Below, one piece after another: positions 44,015-51,247 of a DNA stretch of 64,000 nucleotides. A model generated the notes under the pieces. The model worked only from the letters and a program-made list of their open reading frames with translations, did not search any database and was not told the origin of the DNA. The DNA comes from Paludibacteraceae bacterium (GTDB taxonomy: Bacteria; Bacteroidota; Bacteroidia; Bacteroidales; Paludibacteraceae), in assembly GCA_024399835.1 (NCBI GenBank), contig JAKSNK010000001.1:1-64000 (forward strand). The letters are read 5' to 3'. The position numbers and the translations under genes were made by a program. Every line of letters starts with the position of its first letter. The stretch's first letter is position 1.

Positions 44015-44776
44015 ATGATACCAACAGCTTTTATCACCGGCGGCGCACGCGGCATTGGCGCAGCTACCGTCCGCAAATTTGTTCATGAGGGCTACAATGT
44101 GGCTTTCACCGATATTAACACCGTTGCAGGCAATGAATTAGCCGACGAACTGGGGCACGACCATGCCTTGTTTATTGCTGCCGACACACGCGATTTAGCA
44201 GCTATGCAAGCGGCTGCCGAGCAGGCAGAGCGGACATTAGGACCTATCTCTGTACTTTTCTGCAATGCCGGCATTCATCGTTGCAACACGATGTTAGATA
44301 TTGACTTAGACGAATTTGACTTAATCATTCGCACCAATATCTATGGCACTTTTTATACCATGCGTGCCGTAGTACCCCACATGGTTGCCAATGGAGGGGG
44401 AGCCATTGTGATTAACGATTCTGACCAATGGTTTGTAGGCAAGCCATTGAGTTTCGCGTATGGACTGACCAAAGGGGCTTTAGGGCAGATTACCCGCTCT
44501 CTGTCCATTGACTTGGGATCTAAGAATATCCGCGTCAATGCTGTTTGTCCCGGAACTATCCATACGGATTTGGTGGATAATCTCTTTGTGGACTTTGCCA
44601 AACAGAACGGCAAGTCGGTGGAAGATTATTGGAAGGGTGAAAACCAACTCTATGCGCGCGGCAAAGCTGGGTTACCTGAAGAAGTGGCTGAATTGGTTTT
44701 CTTCCTTGCTTCCGACAAGGCATCTTTCTGCACCGGAGGACACTACCTGATTGATGGCGGTCTCACAGCTCAGTAA
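44015..44776 (+). CDS. short-chain dehydrogenase/reductase
   Basis: 253 aa Rossmann-fold oxidoreductase. The dinucleotide loop is TGGARGIG at residues 8-15, CNAGIH is the NAG-type motif and the catalytic Tyr-x3-Lys is in SFAYGLTKGALG. The serine expected before it lies in INDSDQW. The C-terminal SFCTGGHYLIDGGLTAQ is typical of the classical SDR subfamily. NAD(P)H-dependent; the substrate cannot be told. It begins 1 nt after the TamB-like stop. Confidence 0.9.
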   Translation: MIPTAFITGGARGIGAATVRKFVHEGYNVAFTDINTVAGNELADELGHDHALFIAADTRDLAAMQAAAEQAERTLGPISVLFCNAGIHRCNTMLDIDLDEFDLIIRTNIYGTFYTMRAVVPHMVANGGGAIVINDSDQWFVGKPLSFAYGLTKGALGQITRSLSIDLGSKNIRVNAVCPGTIHTDLVDNLFVDFAKQNGKSVEDYWKGENQLYARGKAGLPEEVAELVFFLASDKASFCTGGHYLIDGGLTAQ

Positions 44777-44827
44777 CCACACTTTATTGCAAAAAAGCAC
44801 CCTTGTAATTGCCTGATTCCCAATACC

Positions 44828-44893
44828 CCAAAGCAACGGTTAACGAACGGTCAAGCAACGATGAACCTAAGGTGAAGCAACGGTGAAGCAATG
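44828..44893. repeat. array of six 11-bp units
   Basis: On the plus strand CCAAAGCAACG, GTTAACGAACG, GTCAAGCAACG, ATGAACCTAAG, GTGAAGCAACG, GTGAAGCAATG, with no gaps. It lies between the SDR and Pmp3-like genes and ends 29 nt before the latter's ATG. Unit family shared with 25451-25516. Confidence 0.75.
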
Positions 44894-44922
44894 GTGCGCA
44901 CTTTTTAATACTATCAACTACT

Positions 44923-45084
44923 ATGTCTTGTTTACAAGTTTTATTAGCCATTATTTTTCCGCCCTTGGCGGTTATCGGGCACGGTTGCGGATCCATCCTC
45001 ATTGTCACTATTCTCACCTGTTTCGGATGGGTACCTGGTGTTATCGCTGCGTTAGTTATCTTAAATAAAAATACTGAATCATGA
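44923..45084 (+). CDS. YqaE/Pmp3 family small membrane protein
   Basis: 53 aa, ATG at 44923. MSCLQVLLAIIFPPLAVIGH is the first hydrophobic helix with the FPPLAV signature of the Pmp3/YqaE (UPF0057) family; the second helix is ILIVTILTCFGWVPGVIAAL with the GWVPGVIHA-like motif. Such proteins are associated with membrane potential and stress in other organisms. The stop overlaps the ATG of the flavodoxin-like gene (ATGA), so they are translationally coupled. The reading frame lies within another, longer but non-conserved frame, so it is easy to miss. Confidence 0.88.
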   Translation: MSCLQVLLAIIFPPLAVIGHGCGSILIVTILTCFGWVPGVIAALVILNKNTES

Positions 45085-45686
45085 AAGTCCTTTTACTCAA
45101 TGGCAGCCCCAAACAGGGCAATACTTACCGTGCTTTGCAGGAAGTAGCCAACACTCTGCACGAAGAAAATATCGAAACACAGATTATCGGCATTGATTAC
45201 GAACCGCAGCCCGATTGTATCGGCTGTGGCGCTTGTCATGGTTGTGAAGCGTGTGTTATGGGAGGTAATTGTTATGAACGCGTACGCGAAGCATTGGCAA
45301 CAGCGGACGGACTTATCGTGGGTAGTCCCGTCTATTATGCAGGACCTTCAGGTGCTATTTGCTCGTTATTGGACCGCGTGTTCATGTCTTGCAAGCAGAT
45401 GTTGGAATACAAACCTGCCGCAGCAATTGTCGTGTGCCGTAGAGGAGGGGCAAGCGCTGCATTTGACCGGCTGAACAAGTACTTCCAGATTTATAATATG
45501 CCGGTTGTCAGTTCACAGTATTGGAATATGGTGTATGGACACACACCCGGTGAAGCAGATTTAGATGGCGAGGGACTGCAAACAATGCGTACACTGGCAC
45601 ATAATATGGCATGGGCACTCCGCCATCTCACTTCCACCGCACATCCTACTCTTGAAGACAAAATCAAAACCAATTTCATCCGTTAA
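45081..45686 (+). CDS. flavodoxin-fold NADPH-dependent FMN reductase-like protein
   Basis: 201 aa. The FMN phosphate loop is NGSPKQGNTYRAL near residue 7, and GSPVYYAGPSGAICSLLDR is the flavin-side loop of the iron-sulfur flavoprotein/FMN reductase family. CIGCGACHGCEACVMGGNC holds six cysteines where iron-sulfur flavoproteins have their cluster ligands, with an extra CxxC compared with the usual CxxCxxC. Probable cytoplasmic redox enzyme. Coupled to the Pmp3-like gene by a 4-nt overlap; the accessory region begins right after it. Confidence 0.88.
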   Translation: MKVLLLNGSPKQGNTYRALQEVANTLHEENIETQIIGIDYEPQPDCIGCGACHGCEACVMGGNCYERVREALATADGLIVGSPVYYAGPSGAICSLLDRVFMSCKQMLEYKPAAAIVVCRRGGASAAFDRLNKYFQIYNMPVVSSQYWNMVYGHTPGEADLDGEGLQTMRTLAHNMAWALRHLTSTAHPTLEDKIKTNFIR

Positions 45687-45727
45687 TCTTTTATCCCATT
45701 CCGCCCATCATTTCAGGAACGGTATAA

Positions 45728-45966
45728 ATGAACAACGAATTAGTACACATTCCACAATCCGGGATAGAGATTTTTACCAATCCTGACAACACTGTCCAAT
45801 TGAAGTTAAATTGGAAAATGAGACAGTGTAGCTAACGCAGAAACAAATGGCAATACTATTTGATGTCAAAACACCTGCTATAAATAAACATCTAAAGCAC
45901 ATTTTTGAAGATGGTGAATTACAGGAAAAAGAGGTTGTTTCCAAAATGGAAATAACTACTTGCTAA
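45728..45966 (+). pseudogene. degraded RhuM-family gene fragment
   Basis: The frame from ATG 45728 reads MNNELVHIPQSGIEIFTNPD and ends in a stop at 45833. Shifted by two, the same DNA reads ENETV-stop-LTQKQMAILF, then VKTPAINKHLKHIFEDGELQ and EKEVVSKMEIT before a stop at 45964. Together this is the N-terminal third of a RhuM-type protein (family pattern ETVWLTQ..A.LF....P.I..HI..I...GEL) with a frameshift and a TGG-to-TAG change at the Trp. RhuM proteins are common on mobile islands and near restriction systems. The rest of the gene is missing. Confidence 0.75.
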
Positions 45967-46041
45967 CTAAGAAAATCAATAGCCATCGTCAATGCCGGAG
46001 CGTGCGCAGTAATTGGGATATTGTAAAACTAAATAGTGATT

Positions 46042-46761
46042 ATGAATGATTTACAAAAAAATCTATTAGATTGGGCAGAGAAGACTGTCAAAGTTTATGT
46101 TGATTATGCTAATGCGCATGACGACGCTCCTGCATTTTACACACAATCACCACTAAATGAGATCACACAAAGTCCTGAACTTTTGATTATGGGAATCAAC
46201 CCAGGTTCCCATGGAACTTATAAAGATCAAAAAATATCAAATCCCAATTGGCATCTTAATGGAAAAGACATGACAGGGGAAGATTTATTGAAAGGAAACT
46301 TTTGTGCCAAAGATGACAAAACGGAATGGGAACATTTTTGGGAGTATCCATTTGGTAAGAGGATTATGGGATATTTGTTAAGAACGAACATTAACCCATT
46401 AGCTTGTCCTCAAAAATATGTGTTAACTAACGCAACATTCTTTGCAACTATGCACGCCACGGGAATCAAAGAAGAGTTGCCGAAAACTTGTCAATGCACA
46501 CTTCAACTAATAGAAACGCTAAGACCCAAGAAGATTTTAGTTTTAAGTAGTATAAACACCATTAATCAAATGATTAGTTGGACAAAATCGGAATTGATTA
46601 AAAGAGATGAACAAAGAATGTTTGGTAGTAAAAACTGGAAATGGAACAAGGGTACTATTTGCGGTATTCCTTTCTTAGGAGTTCCACATCCTTCTGCCCG
46701 ATTAAAAAATGCAGATAGAGTGATTATTCAAGATATGATTGCCGATTTTATGGCATCATAA
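46042..46761 (+). CDS. uracil-DNA glycosylase superfamily-like protein
   Basis: 239 aa from the ATG at 46042; a GTG two codons upstream is possible. Motif 1 is MGINPGSHGTYKDQ near residue 50 (GxNPG, the water-activating loop of the superfamily) and motif 2 is GVPHPSARLKN near residue 215 (HPS loop). The rest is diverged, with no Fe-S cysteines, so the exact family is open. It probably acts on modified bases or is a relative with an altered role. Base composition is clearly more AT-rich than in the genes on either side, and it sits next to a broken RhuM gene and a PD-(D/E)XK protein, suggesting transfer. Confidence 0.65.
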   Translation: MNDLQKNLLDWAEKTVKVYVDYANAHDDAPAFYTQSPLNEITQSPELLIMGINPGSHGTYKDQKISNPNWHLNGKDMTGEDLLKGNFCAKDDKTEWEHFWEYPFGKRIMGYLLRTNINPLACPQKYVLTNATFFATMHATGIKEELPKTCQCTLQLIETLRPKKILVLSSINTINQMISWTKSELIKRDEQRMFGSKNWKWNKGTICGIPFLGVPHPSARLKNADRVIIQDMIADFMAS

Positions 46762-46795
46762 TACGATAATTATATTTTCCCCTACGACTGCTATA

Positions 46796-46822
46796 TTTTG
46801 GTAATGTAATTTTGCACCAAAA
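46796..46822. promoter_or_regulatory. short inverted repeat between the UDG-like and PD-(D/E)XK genes
   Basis: TTTTGGT and ACCAAAA are separated by 13 nt containing a TAATTTTG box. It could be an operator over a weak promoter; no -33 box fits. Confidence 0.25.
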
Positions 46823-46854
46823 TTCAAAGAAATACTTAAGAATGAGGCAATGAA

Positions 46855-46884
46855 TTTGTATATTAAATATTTTTTGTACTTTTG
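46855..46884 (+). promoter_or_regulatory. promoter of the PD-(D/E)XK gene
   Basis: TTTG at 46855-46858 and TACTTTTG at 46877-46884, spacing 18 nt, followed by GGGAGATAG as a possible ribosome site before the ATG at 46922. Confidence 0.6.
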
Positions 46885-46921
46885 CATAAAGATTACGAAA
46901 GTGGGAGATAGGTTTTAAATA

Positions 46922-48097
46922 ATGTTCAAACATATGGATTCTGATAATAACATTTTTTTTGACAGCATCAAAGCCCCATGCATAGAGTACATAAGTACAA
47001 AACCAAAAAAATTAGGTTTTAATATTTTTAGTATTGTTTCTAATACATACTATAGAGAAAACTTTCATTCTGACATATTGAGTTTTCTATTAAATTCACA
47101 AATCAATCAAGATGAAAATGGTATTTTATTAAATCGTTTCATCTTGCTACTAAATTCTATTGGAAAAGCCATTGATTATAACAATTATATAGATGCAGAA
47201 TCAATACGAGAAGAAGGAAGGATAGATATACTTATTAAATCTGAATCAACAAAACATGCAATTGTTATTGAGAATAAAATGAACAATGCAGTTGATATGC
47301 CTCGTCAAATACCCAGATACTATGATTATTTATGTGACAATGGTTATACGATAGACGCAATTGTTTATATACCTTTAGCCAATAATAAAATGCCAAATAC
47401 CGCCAGTTGGAGTGGCGAAGACTTGGCTCATATATATCCACTACTCGTCATTTTACCGGCATATAGCAAAGATGGTTCAAAAAACATGGTGGACTCATGG
47501 CTCATCCCTACGGTAGATGAATTACATAGTGAAGATATGAGAGTCGTAGTTAAACATTTTGTAGCATTAATTAAATATCTAAACAATAACCTATTGAATT
47601 ATACTAATATGCAAGAATTTTACAATCAATTACTTCAAAACAAAAATATATCTTTAGCAATTGCTATGCATGATATGGTGGAAAATTTATCAAAGTTTTT
47701 AGCAGAACGCATAAAGAATAATTTTGCAAATAATTTTGAGCCATTTAAAAACATATGGATATATAATGAGAAAAAAACATTTGATACAGTATTCGAAGGT
47801 GCAATAATTAAAGATGTATATGTTAAGTTAGACATTTGGTGCCATTGTGATTCAGAAAATCAGAGATACGATGTATTAATTTGGAATCCAAAAGACAAGG
47901 AAATGTCCAATAGCAAAGAAGTTCTTGCACAAATTATGGAATTACCTTCCGTACAAGCCAAGCCATACGAACAAGTAGAATTTGACAATACAGCTGCTGC
48001 ATATGTGCTACATTTCGGTCTTTATGAAGAAAGGAGTATGATAGAGTTTTTAGATAACTTTCTGAAAGACTTACGAGAAGGTCATTTAACAGTCTAA
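46922..48097 (+). CDS. PD-(D/E)XK nuclease superfamily protein
   Basis: 391 aa (the ATG at 46934 is an alternative start). N-terminal YYRENFHSDILSFLLNS, then EGRIDILIKSESTKHAIVIE and NKMNNAVDMPRQIPRYYDYL: the Asp of RID and the E-N-K form the PD-(D/E)XK core, followed by the helix with conserved Gln and Tyr as in the PDDEXK_4 group. Likely a DNA nuclease; target unknown. The C-terminal half (about residues 260-391) is unassigned. The gene is strongly AT-rich with many AAA/ATA codons, unlike the core genes, and has its own promoter, so it is not a simple operon with the UDG-like gene. Confidence 0.8.
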   Translation: MFKHMDSDNNIFFDSIKAPCIEYISTKPKKLGFNIFSIVSNTYYRENFHSDILSFLLNSQINQDENGILLNRFILLLNSIGKAIDYNNYIDAESIREEGRIDILIKSESTKHAIVIENKMNNAVDMPRQIPRYYDYLCDNGYTIDAIVYIPLANNKMPNTASWSGEDLAHIYPLLVILPAYSKDGSKNMVDSWLIPTVDELHSEDMRVVVKHFVALIKYLNNNLLNYTNMQEFYNQLLQNKNISLAIAMHDMVENLSKFLAERIKNNFANNFEPFKNIWIYNEKKTFDTVFEGAIIKDVYVKLDIWCHCDSENQRYDVLIWNPKDKEMSNSKEVLAQIMELPSVQAKPYEQVEFDNTAAAYVLHFGLYEERSMIEFLDNFLKDLREGHLTV

Positions 48098-48285
48098 AAA
48101 ATGTACTTAAAAACGAATTGTGGCAATTGCATAACTTTCCCGTTTTAGGATCAAACACTGATAGCATCAGAGAGCATCGGTAAAATGAGTACGATGTTAT
48201 GTTGATGTTATGTTTAGACAAGGGATAAACCCAACAAAATACATTGGAGACCCCATTAAAGAGTTCTCACTATATCCTACAAAAA

Positions 48286-48341
48286 ATGCCCAGCCAAAAG
48301 ACTGAGCATTTTTGCGGTGCGGACGAGACTCGAACTCGCGA
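48286..48341 (-). pseudogene. truncated tRNA-Asp 3' end with its own terminator hairpin
   Basis: Positions 48309-48341 are identical over 33 nt to the 3' end of the intact tRNA-Asp (50907-50939): T run, discriminator, 3' acceptor strand, T arm and part of the variable region, same orientation. The D arm and anticodon are absent. Directly downstream on the minus strand is a hairpin (48286-48309, ATGCTCAG/CTGGGCAT) with T run, related to but different from the terminator of the intact gene. This is what tRNA-targeted integration leaves at the far end. Confidence 0.85.
48309..48341. repeat. distal copy of a 33-bp direct repeat (candidate att site)
   Basis: Perfect copy of 50907-50939, sequence beginning TTTTTGCGGTGCGG and ending CTCGAACTCGCGA. 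Together the two copies delimit a 2.6-kb segment with the AAA ATPase/RloB-like pair. No integrase gene lies between them. Confidence 0.8.
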
Positions 48342-48507
48342 TTTGAATAAAAATCGACTTTTTTTCGGCTCAAAAAACACAGATGTGCCTCCCATTCGCC
48401 CCAAATGCTATATTCCGCGATTTTTGCGAAAAATCTGACAGGGTTAGTTGATTATACTCTGTTCTGTTTCAGTTCTAATTATGGTTGAGCAGTGTTCTAC
48501 TATTGTT

Positions 48508-48747
48508 CTATTTTTTTTGCCCATGAAACAATGTGAAAGCTATTATGCTTAAAATAGCCTTATCACTCTGTATTAGCACATCCTCAACTTTTTCCTCGCG
48601 TAACTCCTTACGCAAGTACTGATGAAAGTTTCCAAAAAGTTTTGCAGTTGTATAGTTCTGATACTTGACAGATTTTGATTGGCTTTGCCATCTTCCATCA
48701 ATATGTAGAAACTTATACAAAGAAAGAACTTTCGTCAGAACTTTCAC
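48508..48747 (-). CDS. hypothetical protein, GTG start, possible leaderless transcript
   Basis: 79 aa from a GTG at 48747, read minus-strand, inside the tRNA-Asp island. It contains a basic N-terminal half (KVLTKVLSLYKFLH) and YLRKELREEKVEDVLIQSDK, with a hydrophobic end (AILSIIAFTLFHGQKK). A strong promoter (48752-48783) lies so close that transcription should begin at or next to the GTG; there is no in-frame ATG. No family recognised; the promoter could instead serve a small RNA. Confidence 0.35.
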   Translation of the reverse strand: MKVLTKVLSLYKFLHIDGRWQSQSKSVKYQNYTTAKLFGNFHQYLRKELREEKVEDVLIQSDKAILSIIAFTLFHGQKK

Positions 48748-48751
48748 GGTG

Positions 48752-48782
48752 CAAAGGTACTGCTTTTTTTGATATATGCAAA
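48752..48782 (-). promoter_or_regulatory. promoter reading into 48508-48747
   Basis: Minus strand TACCTTTG at 48752-48759 and TTTG at 48779-48782, spacing 19 nt. Confidence 0.65.
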
Positions 48783-48903
48783 TTTATTGGCTAATAATTG
48801 CTAATAATATTCATTTTAGAAACAAAATCTCACAAAACAAAGATTAAAATCACATATTTATTTGGGAAACTTGTAGTTTTTTGACAAAAATAATAAATAA
48901 AAT

Positions 48904-48935
48904 TTGCATATATCATTTCTTTTATGTACTTTTGC
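48904..48935 (+). promoter_or_regulatory. promoter of the AAA ATPase-RloB-like operon
   Basis: TTTG at 48904-48907, followed by CATATAT, and TACTTTTG at 48928-48935, spacing 20 nt. The ATG follows at 48962. Confidence 0.75.
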
Positions 48936-48961
48936 AGTCCAAAACTAAGAAAACGATAAGT

Positions 48962-50158
48962 ATGATAGCTGATTTTTCTGTAGAAAATTTCTACTCTATC
49001 CGCACTAAACAGACCCTAAGTTTTGTGCCAACGATAGAAAAGTATCTCTCCGATACCTATCTCGTAGAAGTAACGCCTAATGTCAAACTACTCAGATTGG
49101 GCATTGTGTATGGTGCTAATGCTTCAGGTAAAACAAAACTGCTGCAAGCATTAGATTTCTTCCGTAAATTACTGATGGTCTATCCTTCATCTCGTACAGA
49201 TGCTATTGACTATTACCCGTTCCTTTTAGATAGTGATAGCAAAACGACACCTTCTAAGATGCAGATGAATTTCTATTTAGAGGGGGAACGCTATTGTTTA
49301 GATTTGGAATTTGATCGTCAGCACATTCTAAAGGAGCAACTATCGGTTTACACATCAGTGCGTCCCTCTATGCTTTACGCACGTAGTTATATAAAAGGGA
49401 ACGACAGCACGCGCGTGGAATTTGGAAAAGCCCTGCAACTTAACCGACATGATCAAGACATTATTTACGGCAATACCCTAAATAATTGCTCGGTTCTGGC
49501 TGCATTTGGTAAATCGAATGTTGAGAAAACACGCCTCAATACGGTGTATGAATGGATAAACCACAATTTTTCCGTATGTATCAATCCCACCAACACCTCT
49601 ATGGATTTTCTGCACAAGCAATTGCAACAAGATGAAGACAAAACATTGCACACATTTATCAAACAGTTCTTGCAGAAATCAGATTTTAATATCAGCGAGT
49701 TTGATTTATCACCGGATGGAAAAAGCATCACATTCCATCACCAGACCTCATCAGGAGACGGGACATTACCGGAGGCCCTTGAATCAAACGGTACGCTACG
49801 CTATATGAGTATAGCAGTCTTACTTAAATACTTACTCTACAATAATCAGTTCATGATAATAGATGAATTAGAAACCAGCCTTCATTATGAACTAATCTCA
49901 TATTTCTTGCGCTTCTATTTGAATAACGATACCGGCACATCACAAATGCTTATTGCTACACATGACATCAACTTGCTCAAAGAAGATTTCTTACGTAGGG
50001 ATGTGGTTTGGTTTACAGACAAGAACGAGAATGCAGAAACCGAACTGGTACGGCTCTCACAATTGGGTTTACACAAAAACCTTTCTCCGTACAATGCCTA
50101 TCTACAGGGTAAATTAGTTAAACTACCTTTCACGGGTGAAACCTATATTGACAAATGA
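48962..50158 (+). CDS. AAA/OLD-like ATPase, AbiLi/RloA-type defence component
   Basis: 398 aa from the ATG at 48962; the frame opens 27 codons earlier but that part precedes the promoter start. N-terminal FSVENFYSIRTKQTLSF is the ABC-type ATPase first strand; Walker A is YGANASGKTKLLQAL near residue 55, Walker B FMIIDELETSLHYELI near residue 300, and ATHDINLLKEDFLRRDVVWF holds the switch His of the H-loop. Layout matches the AAA_15/AAA_21 proteins that pair with RloB as AbiLi/AbiLii or RloA/RloB. The stop overlaps the next ATG by 4 nt. Likely senses infection and controls its partner; that role is inferred from the family. Confidence 0.85.
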   Translation: MIADFSVENFYSIRTKQTLSFVPTIEKYLSDTYLVEVTPNVKLLRLGIVYGANASGKTKLLQALDFFRKLLMVYPSSRTDAIDYYPFLLDSDSKTTPSKMQMNFYLEGERYCLDLEFDRQHILKEQLSVYTSVRPSMLYARSYIKGNDSTRVEFGKALQLNRHDQDIIYGNTLNNCSVLAAFGKSNVEKTRLNTVYEWINHNFSVCINPTNTSMDFLHKQLQQDEDKTLHTFIKQFLQKSDFNISEFDLSPDGKSITFHHQTSSGDGTLPEALESNGTLRYMSIAVLLKYLLYNNQFMIIDELETSLHYELISYFLRFYLNNDTGTSQMLIATHDINLLKEDFLRRDVVWFTDKNENAETELVRLSQLGLHKNLSPYNAYLQGKLVKLPFTGETYIDK

Positions 50159-50733
50159 GAAAAAGTTTAGCCATATTTGGAGAGGGACCAACAGAATGGT
50201 ACTATATTGATTCCCTACGCATTGCCAAACGCTATCCGTTTACAATGCGCCCATCGCTGCCACAGCATGCAGATATCAAACACATGTTGGCGATGGCAAA
50301 GCAATGTCTAAACGAAGGTTTTGATGAGGTGGTATGCTTGTTGGATATGGATCGTCTGAATAGCCATCCGGCTGAAATGCAAACTTATCGTACTGCCAAA
50401 CAACAGAAAGCATATCGCAAAGTGACTTTCATTGAGACAGACCCTTGTACGGAATATTGGTTTCTGCTACACTTTATACCGCAATTATCACAACGACATT
50501 TTGACTCGTATACAGCCATAGAGACTGAGTTGCATAAATATTTACCTCAGTATGAGAAAACAGAGCAATACTTCAAATGTAACAAGTTATTTCCCACGCT
50601 CACATCGAGTGGTGATCTTGACCGCGCATTAGAACTGGCACGGCAGTCAGTCAAACTCCATGAAGAAGGGATGCCCAATTCCTATACAGAGATGTTTCGT
50701 TTGTTTGATAAACTGGATGAATTTGCAAAATAA
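50155..50733 (+). CDS. RloB-like protein (AbiLii-type), probable TOPRIM-fold effector
   Basis: 192 aa. FGEGPTEWYYIDSL near residue 8 supplies the acidic residue of the first TOPRIM motif, VVCLLDMDRLN near residue 60 the DxD-type motif, and DPCTEYWFLLHF near residue 100 the RloB signature. RloB proteins are found with AAA ATPases in Abi and restriction-linked loci; nuclease activity is suspected but not shown here. Translationally coupled to the ATPase (ATGA overlap). Followed by 150 nt without genes and then the tRNA-Asp terminator. Confidence 0.85.
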   Translation: MRKSLAIFGEGPTEWYYIDSLRIAKRYPFTMRPSLPQHADIKHMLAMAKQCLNEGFDEVVCLLDMDRLNSHPAEMQTYRTAKQQKAYRKVTFIETDPCTEYWFLLHFIPQLSQRHFDSYTAIETELHKYLPQYEKTEQYFKCNKLFPTLTSSGDLDRALELARQSVKLHEEGMPNSYTEMFRLFDKLDEFAK

Positions 50734-50886
50734 AAGTAAAAAATAACGATTTTTATTTGGTACTTACCCCATCAATGGGAGGTTCTATGGCAAATAAAAT
50801 GCAAAAATGCCTATTTTTATCAATTATTTGCTTCCATCAATTCCCATAAAACACACCCCACAAATGAACGTATCCGACAACAAAAA

Positions 50887-50912
50887 AGCCCAGCGTTATG
50901 CTGAGCTTTTTG
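50887..50912 (-). terminator. intrinsic terminator of tRNA-Asp
   Basis: Minus strand AGCTCAGC, loop ATAAC, GCTGGGCT, then TTTTTT. A diverged copy accompanies the truncated tRNA at 48286-48309. Confidence 0.85.
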
Positions 50913-50939
50913 CGGTGCGGACGAGACTCGAACTCGCGA
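50907..50939. repeat. proximal copy of the 33-bp direct repeat, within tRNA-Asp
   Basis: Covers the T run, discriminator, 3' acceptor strand, T arm and start of the variable region of the intact gene; identical to 48309-48341. The tRNA is restored by this copy, as expected for integration into its 3' end. Confidence 0.8.
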
Positions 50940-50986
50940 CCTACGGCGTGACAGGCCGGTATTCTAACCAACTGAACTACCGCACC
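50913..50986 (-). tRNA. tRNA-Asp (anticodon GTC)
   Basis: 74 nt on the minus strand, from GGTGCGGTAGTTCAGTTGG to the discriminator G. Acceptor stem GGTGCGG/CCGCACC pairs fully, D arm GTTCAGTTGGTTAGAAT, anticodon loop CCTGTCACG with GTC, and T arm GCGAG-TTCGAGT-CTCGT. CCA is not encoded (the following bases are CAA). It carries the integration repeat in its 3' half. Confidence 0.95.
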
Positions 50987-51121
50987 TTCGTCGGAATCCG
51001 CTCACCGAAATAAATTTGCCTTGCAAATTAAGCGGTTCGCGATTCCTCCTCTTCAACTCGAAACAAGTTTCTCGTTGAGTTTTTGAAGTGTCAGATCACT
51101 GCTTCCTTTCAAAAGCGAGTG

Positions 51122-51153
51122 CAAAGGTACAACATTTTTTTGAATTGACCAAA
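51122..51153 (-). promoter_or_regulatory. promoter of tRNA-Asp
   Basis: Minus strand TACCTTTG at 51122-51129 and TTTG at 51150-51153, spacing 20 nt. This predicts a precursor leader of about 130 nt that includes a hairpin (CAACTCGAAAC / GTTTCTCGTTG, 51055-51079). Confidence 0.65.
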
Positions 51154-51208
51154 TAATTTGACAACTTTTTTTGAAAAAAAATCATTTTTGCACAAAAAAG
51201 CATATTTT

Positions 51209-51240
51209 TTTGTATATTTCGAAAAAAAATACTATCTTTG
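51209..51240 (+). promoter_or_regulatory. promoter of the MATE gene
   Basis: TTTG at 51209-51212 and TATCTTTG at 51233-51240, spacing 20 nt. The ATG begins only 8 nt after the -7 box, implying a leaderless or nearly leaderless mRNA. Confidence 0.7.
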
Positions 51241-51247
51241 CAACACT

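Noticed and set aside
44883..45068. 61-aa plus-strand frame over the Pmp3-like gene
   Set aside because: Overlaps the conserved 53-aa Pmp3-like frame, which has family motifs and a coupled stop/start; the longer frame has none.
48286..48341. A second complete tRNA gene
   Set aside because: Only the 3' acceptor strand, T arm and part of the variable region are present; the upstream bases cannot form a D arm, anticodon arm or matching 5' acceptor strand.
51055..51121. Riboswitch or T-box upstream of the MATE gene
   Set aside because: The sequence is upstream of the MATE promoter and on the opposite transcript, where it forms the leader of tRNA-Asp; the hairpin is short and no ligand-binding core is recognisable.
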